In this document: piece by piece, positions 58,536 to 64,000 of the stretch
How positions within the stretch are numbered: the stretch's first letter is position 1
Layout of the letters: each line of letters begins with the position of its first letter
Assembly: GCF_046630445.1 (NCBI RefSeq)
Contig: NC_092339.1
Span: 54,607,501-54,671,500 of the forward strand
Direction: 5' to 3'
Length of the DNA stretch: 64,000 bases
Source: Rutidosis leptorrhynchoides
Taxonomy: Eukaryota; Streptophyta; Magnoliopsida; Asterales; Asteraceae
Notes under the pieces: model-generated
The model's input: only the letters and a program-made list of their open reading frames with translations
Told to the model about the DNA's origin: nothing
Database searches by the model: none
Program-made: the position numbers and the translations under genes

Positions 58536-59677
58536 TAGAGATTCCAGCTCAGGTTCGAATTATTGATGGCTGCCGACAGTTTTATTAATATTTTATATAT
58601 TTATTTAATTAATTTATATAATTACTTATATATTATATAATATTTATACACATAGTTTGTAATTTTTGTTCCGATAACTTGTACGTTGTCACTCGACCTA
58701 TGTCTCAGTTCAAGTTTCTCGAACGCGTTTTCGTACGCTTAAAAAACTAACATTTTACGTTACGCGACGTGTACCTCTATTAAAAATTAGACTTAAATTA
58801 ATGAAAAACTAACCCACTCAAAGTGTAACTTAATCTTTTGAGTATTTTGGTCATTTACTTCTGTAAATCATCAGTTCAGTATATACATATATATATAATA
58901 GTATTTTTAACTTAAAACGTTTATATGTCATGGTTAATATTATATTTTATCATTTTGTAAAATATATATATATATATTATCATTTAGAAATATAAACATA
59001 TATATTTTAGAAATATTTATTTACTAATGTAATATTTAGTTTTTCAAAACTACTTATATTTCAAAGTATAATTTAAGATCGTTTATATAATCGAAAATAT
59101 TATATCATATAACGTTTACGCTTTAAAAATATAATTCCTTTATGCGCTAACGTTTATTTTAATATCCTTAAACTTTCTAAATAATATATCTTAATATCAA
59201 TCGAATCAAATAACAAGTGTTACTATCGCTTACATAACTAATTTGTAATCATAAATATTTAATATATATAAATACGTTTTAAATACACGTTGCAAGTTAT
59301 ATATATATATAATAATAACAATATTTATATTTACTAATGATAATAATAATCTTGATAATAAATAATAATCTTTTGTAATAATACAAATGTTATAATAATA
59401 ATAATATTTCTGATATAAATATTATATTCATGTTAACGATAATAACAATAAATAACAATGTTTATATGAGACTGATAATTCTATTCGAAATGATAATTTT
59501 TAATAATAATAATACTAAAATGATAATAATAATGATATTTTATAACGACAATGATATTTATCAAAATGATAATTTTAATAAAAATGATAGTTTTGATATA
59601 AATGATGCTTTTAATAATAATAACGATAAAAATAATAACTTGATAGTTTTGATAAAAATATTAATTATTTTAATAAT

Positions 59678-59738
<61 letters not shown>

Positions 59739-61347
59739 TTGATTATTAAATAATAATAATAATAATAATAACGATAATAACGACGATAACGATAACGTTA
59801 ACGATAACGATAACGATAATGATAACGATAACGATAACGATAATCAGTTTAACAATAATACTTTAAAATTATAGATAATTCAATTGACGATATCTTTCAA
59901 TCCGTTCATCAAAACCATACGATATCTAAATGAAAATTTATAGTTTTTCGCCAGCTTTCCAACGACATGCATATCATATATCTTATCTCAGTAGCATCTG
60001 TATTTAATTCATGATCTATCAATAAGTATTTAACGACAAAATTAAACATACAAGCATGCATAATCATATATACTCGAGCACTAGTCAGGAATACACTATT
60101 AATATATAAAAGTTAAGTTATGAGTGTTCACGTATCAATATTGAGATTCAATATTGCAGGAAAGTACGTAGACGCAATGGAGACGATAAACACTAGATTG
60201 ACCTCACGAGCAAAACCCCAAACCATACCCATAACCTCCATAGCTAAAACCCATAATTTCCTTAGCTTTATCCCGCTCATGAAACCCGTTTTGAAAACAC
60301 GCGAGCAGAACCTCGTCGTAGTATTTTATGTATAATACTAATAATAATACTACTACTACTAATATCATAAGATTAATAATAATCTTTAATAATAATAATA
60401 ATAATTATAATAAATAAATTAAGTAAATATTATGGAGTACATAATAGAGTAAATTGATTGAGGAAAAAAAATGAATGAGTGAAACACTTCGGCCAGAATG
60501 CTCGAGCTTTATAGTATCATTTCTGAAACAGCACCTCATGTGATCGCATGGGGTTTACTCTCTATGGCCATGCGATCGCATGGCTAGAGATTCTAGCTCA
60601 TGTTCGAATTATTGATGGCTGCCGACAGTTTTATTAATATTTTATATATTTATTTAATTAATTTATTTAATTACTTATATATTATATAATATTTATACAC
60701 ATAGTTAGTTTGTACTTTTTGTTCCGATAACTTGTACGTTGTCACTTGACCTATGTCTCGGTTCCCGTTTCTCGAACGCTTTTTCGTACGCTTTGAAAAC
60801 TAACACTTTACGTTACGCGACGTGTACCTCTATTAATAATTAGACTTAAATTAATGGAAAACTAACCCACTCAAAGTGTAACTTAATCTTTTGAGTGTTT
60901 TGGTCATTTACTTCTGTAAATCATCGTTTCAGTATATACATATATATAAAATAGTATTTTTAACTTAAAACGTTTATATGTCATGGTTAATATTATATTT
61001 TATCATTTTGTAAAAAATATATATATATTTTCATTTAGAAATATAAACTTATATATTTTAGAAATATTTATTTACTAATGTAATATTTAGTTTTTCAAAA
61101 CTACTTATATTTCAAAGTATAATTTAAGATCGTTTATATAATCGAAAATATTATATCATATAACGTTTACGCTTTAAAAATATAATTCCTTTATGCGCTA
61201 ACGTTTATTTTAATATCCTTAAACTTTCTAAATAATATATCTTAATATCAATCGAATCAAATAACAAGTGTTACTATCGCTTACATAACTAATTTGTAAT
61301 CATAAATATTTAATATATATAAACACGTTTTAAATACACGTTGCAAG

Positions 61348-61348
<1 letters not shown>

Positions 61349-61429
<81 letters not shown>
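61349..61429. repeat. (AT)n microsatellite
   Basis: About 40 units at the end of duplication unit 2, where unit 1 has only about seven. Confidence 0.93.
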
Positions 61430-61431
<2 letters not shown>

Positions 61432-62967
61432 ACTTACGTTATAAAGACATTTTAATAATCAATTTCTATTATATCAAAAATCGTTTTCGCACGTTTGAAA
61501 ATAGATCAATCAAGTATTATGAAATTCAATTACCCACTAACTTTTGTCTAATTCTCGTTAAGTGACACTTTGTCTCACTTGTAAATTACTTTACCAATTA
61601 TTCCGAATACCGTTAAAAAGAAACTATTTCTCAAATCAACGTGGGTCTCGTAACAGAGACTCATAACCATACAATGTATCTGATAAATCAATCATCTAAT
61701 ATTATCTTTTAAACTCGTCGATAACTATAATAAACTTATTTTGGAACAAAATACGTTCATGTAAAGTATTACATATCTAATACTTTGTTAACGTTTTCAA
61801 TTAACAAGTATATATTATATATACATATCTATATACACATAAATGTTCGTGAATCGTAAGACATGGTCAAAGGGTATTTGATTACATGAATATAGTTTCA
61901 AAATTTTCGAGACTCAACATTACAGACTTTGCTTATCGTGTCGGAAACATATCAAGATTAAGTTTAAATTTGATTAGAAATTTCCGGGTCATCACAGCAT
62001 CCACATCTCAATCAGGAGGTGTGTTTGTAGATGAAGATGAAGTGGTGGCTGAAGAACAAAATGAAGAAGTTGATTCCGATGATGGTATGTCAACAATGAG
62101 TGAAGGTTCGGTAGAAAATTATAGTGTTGAAGGAGAAATATATGAAGATGATCATAACGTGATCGAGAGGCCAATCCAACCTCCCTTGAGCCATCCTTTC
62201 GGGTTTCTTAATGTTGAAGAAGATTTTGATCGACGTGCGTTCGATGAGGATGGCGAGCTAGGATGGGATTGTTATAAAAATGACGGTGTACTTAGAAGAC
62301 GAATGGTTTTTAGAAATAAAGAAGAATTTGTATCCGATGTTCGGAACTGGAATATCGATCGACAGAGAGAAATTTTCGTTGAATACAGCACGCCAAATTA
62401 TTATAAAGAAATTTGTTACACAAGCAGTCCTCATTACAATGATCTAAATCAAATTAGATGATGTCCTTGAATGGTAGCTGCTACAATGAAAAATAAAGAT
62501 CGTGTGTGGAAAATTACAAAATGGATTGATGGACACATTTTCTATAGAAACGTGCAAGGTAACAACAATCGTTGCTTAACCTTCCGTATAATTGCTAGTG
62601 ACATTATATCTTTTATTAGTCAAAATATTGCCTATGAGGTTAAACACATCTAAGCTCACGTAAAACAAGTTTTGAAAGTGGATATCTCTTATGCCAAGGC
62701 TTGGAATTCTATGCGTATTGCAACTGAATGTTTGTTTAGAACTTGGAAAAGCAACTTTGCAAAATTGCCCAAATATGTCGATGAATCGGTTCATACCAAT
62801 CCGGATACAATTGTTCGATGGGTGTTTAGCCCTTAAATTGAATACGGTGTCCATACATTCAAATATGTATTCTGGGCATTTGGCCCTGCTATTATGGCGT
62901 ACCAAAAATGTATTCTTATAGCTTGTATTGATGGGACTCATTTGAAGGGTAACTACATAGGAAAGAT

Positions 62968-64000
62968 TGTAGTGACCCGAACTTTTTCATGTTTATATAT
63001 ATATTAAATGAAATTGTTATTTACATGATTAAGTGTTTCCAACATGTTAAGCAATCAAACTTGTTAAGACTTGATTAATTGAAATAGGTTTCATATAGAC
63101 AATTGACCACCCAAGTTGACCGGTGATTCACGAACGTTAAAACTTGTAAAAACTATACGATGACATATATATGGTTATATATATAGTTAACATGATTTTA
63201 TTATAAGTATGTATCTCATTAGGTATTTTAACAATGAGTTATATACATAAAAATGAGACTATTAATTTAAGAAACTCGAAAACGATATATATAACGATTA
63301 TCGTTATAACAACGTCATACTAGGTACATATGAATCATATTAAGATATTGATACACTTGGTTAATTATGTTAAATGATAAGTAAATATATTATTAAGTGT
63401 ATTAACAATGAAATACATATGTAAAAATAAGACTACTAACTTAATGATTTCGAAACGAGACATATATGTAACGATTATCGTTGTGACGACATTTAACTGT
63501 ATATATATCATACTAAGATATATTATATATCATAATATCATGATAATATAACAATTTAACATCTCATTTGTTATAATAAACAATGAGTTAACAACATTCA
63601 ACAAGATCGTTAACCTAAAGGTTTCAAAACAACATTTACATGTAACGACTAACGATGACTTAACGACTCAGTTAAAATGTATATACATGTAGTGTTTTAA
63701 TATGTATTCATACACTTTTGAAAGACTTCAAGACACCTATCAAAATACTTCTACTTAACAAAAATGCTTACAATTACATCCTCGTTCAGTTTCATCAACA
63801 ATTCTACTCGTATGCACCCGTATTCGTACTCGTACAATACACAGCTTTTAGATGTATGTACTATTGGTATATACACTCCAATGATCAGCTCTTAGCAGCC
63901 CATGTGAGTCACCTAACACATGTGGGAACCATGGCAACTAGCATGAAATATCTCATAAAATTACAAAAATATGAGTAATCATTCATGACTTATTTACATG
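62968..64000 (+). mobile_element. LTR element entering from the right (truncated by window)
   Basis: Starts TGTAGTGACCCGAACTTTTT and is collinear with the reverse complement of the solo LTR at 54619-58117. It is therefore a plus-strand, inverted relative. The five bases before it (AAGAT, 62963-62967) are the expected TSD, which cannot be checked inside this window. Confidence 0.85.

Larger units (their letters stand above)
53696..61349. repeat. 2.1-kb tandem duplication inside the solo LTR
   Basis: Unit 1 is 53696-54618 plus 58123-59310. Unit 2 is 59311 to about 61349. They share the AAT-rich block, the 'acgataacgacgataacg' run, the CATGCGATCGCATG palindromes and the 'cacgttgcaagtta' end. 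Only unit 1 contains the nested solo LTR. Confidence 0.88.
52269..61996 (-). mobile_element. LARD-family solo LTR inside the MULE
   Basis: The ends TGAAGCGACCCGTCC and GGGTCATCACA match the LARD LTRs at 1606 and 9395, and the first 300 bp are clearly related. The TSD GCATC is at 52264-52268 and 61997-62001. Removing the nested solo LTR and one copy of a 2.1-kb internal duplication leaves about 4.1 kb, the expected single-LTR length. No PBS, PPT or interior is present, hence a solo LTR, minus orientation like its relatives. Confidence 0.88.
51851..62967 (+). pseudogene. MULE (MuDR-type) transposase, N-terminal part, twice interrupted
   Basis: The 5' part (51851-52268) begins MAEFCGF, has TGA at codon 13 and a frameshift near 51974, then reads KRNAYKYVGVDPRTHTLKMS and YFLDSQNPHYIG, the MuDR PB1-like N-terminal domain. 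After the LTR insertion the frame resumes exactly at 62002 (TSD GCATC). An acidic linker and the MuDR DNA-binding region follow (MVFRNKEEFVSDVRNWNI, MKNKDRVWKITKWIDGHIFY), up to the first catalytic Asp in ACIDGTHLKGNY near 62925-62950. Stops at 62459, 62468, 62651 and 62834 inactivate it. A new LTR begins at 62968, so the rest of the DDE domain is outside the window. Confidence 0.88.

Overview
The window looks like nuclear DNA of a flowering plant: AT-rich, intron-bearing genes, and deeply nested LTR retrotransposons whose ends, PBS/PPT signals and target-site duplications (TSDs) can be read directly. The repertoire (SIRE-type copia with a third ORF, gypsy elements with multi-kilobase LTRs, MULE, CACTA, hAT, Harbinger and Helitron pieces) resembles what I know from Asteraceae. 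The family assignment is inference.

0-25 kb is a Russian doll. A short CACTA-like element (832-23199, TSD GAA) contains a SIRE-like Ty1/copia element (884-22932, TSD CCTTC). That element's gag is split by a gag/pol-less, large-LTR (LARD-like) element on the minus strand (1606-13780, TSD TTCCA). Outside lie a duplicated 3' end of a plant FUSED-type gene, an importin-alpha first-exon pseudogene, and a 554-bp Helitron whose empty site survives in a second importin fragment near 50.9 kb.

25.4-35.7 kb carries the only plausible host gene(s), on the minus strand. Receptor-like kinase exons (34081-35705) are followed by nine exons of the ARM-repeat C-terminal part of a TIO/FUSED-like protein (25461-32627). 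The FUSED-type kinase domain is not seen, and the hand-placed splice phases join the two parts into one frame of 1,272 codons. This possible kinase-swapped chimera is the most interesting observation in the window. Its introns hold a non-LTR reverse-transcriptase fragment, microsatellites and MITE-like DNA.

36.7-48.3 kb holds a 197-bp hAT MITE (8-bp TSD), a LINE fragment, and a Harbinger-like element with a Myb/SANT-type ORF. That ORF is split by a very young Ty3/gypsy element (39020-47873, TSD TTACA, two 2,442-bp LTRs nearly identical). The element has an intact gag on the minus strand but decayed protease and reverse transcriptase, so it looks like a gag-only element mobilised in trans.

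48.3-64 kb holds a 2,070-bp solo LTR (TSD CATAT), a Tourist-like MITE (TSD TAA), and a MULE transposase pseudogene. The MULE is split first by a LARD-family solo LTR (52269-61996, TSD GCATC), which carries a 2.1-kb internal tandem duplication and a nested 3.5-kb solo LTR (TSD GTAGA). It is then cut by the start of another LTR of the nested family (62968 onward). No rRNA genes, functional tRNA genes or CRISPR arrays were seen. All boundaries were read by eye.
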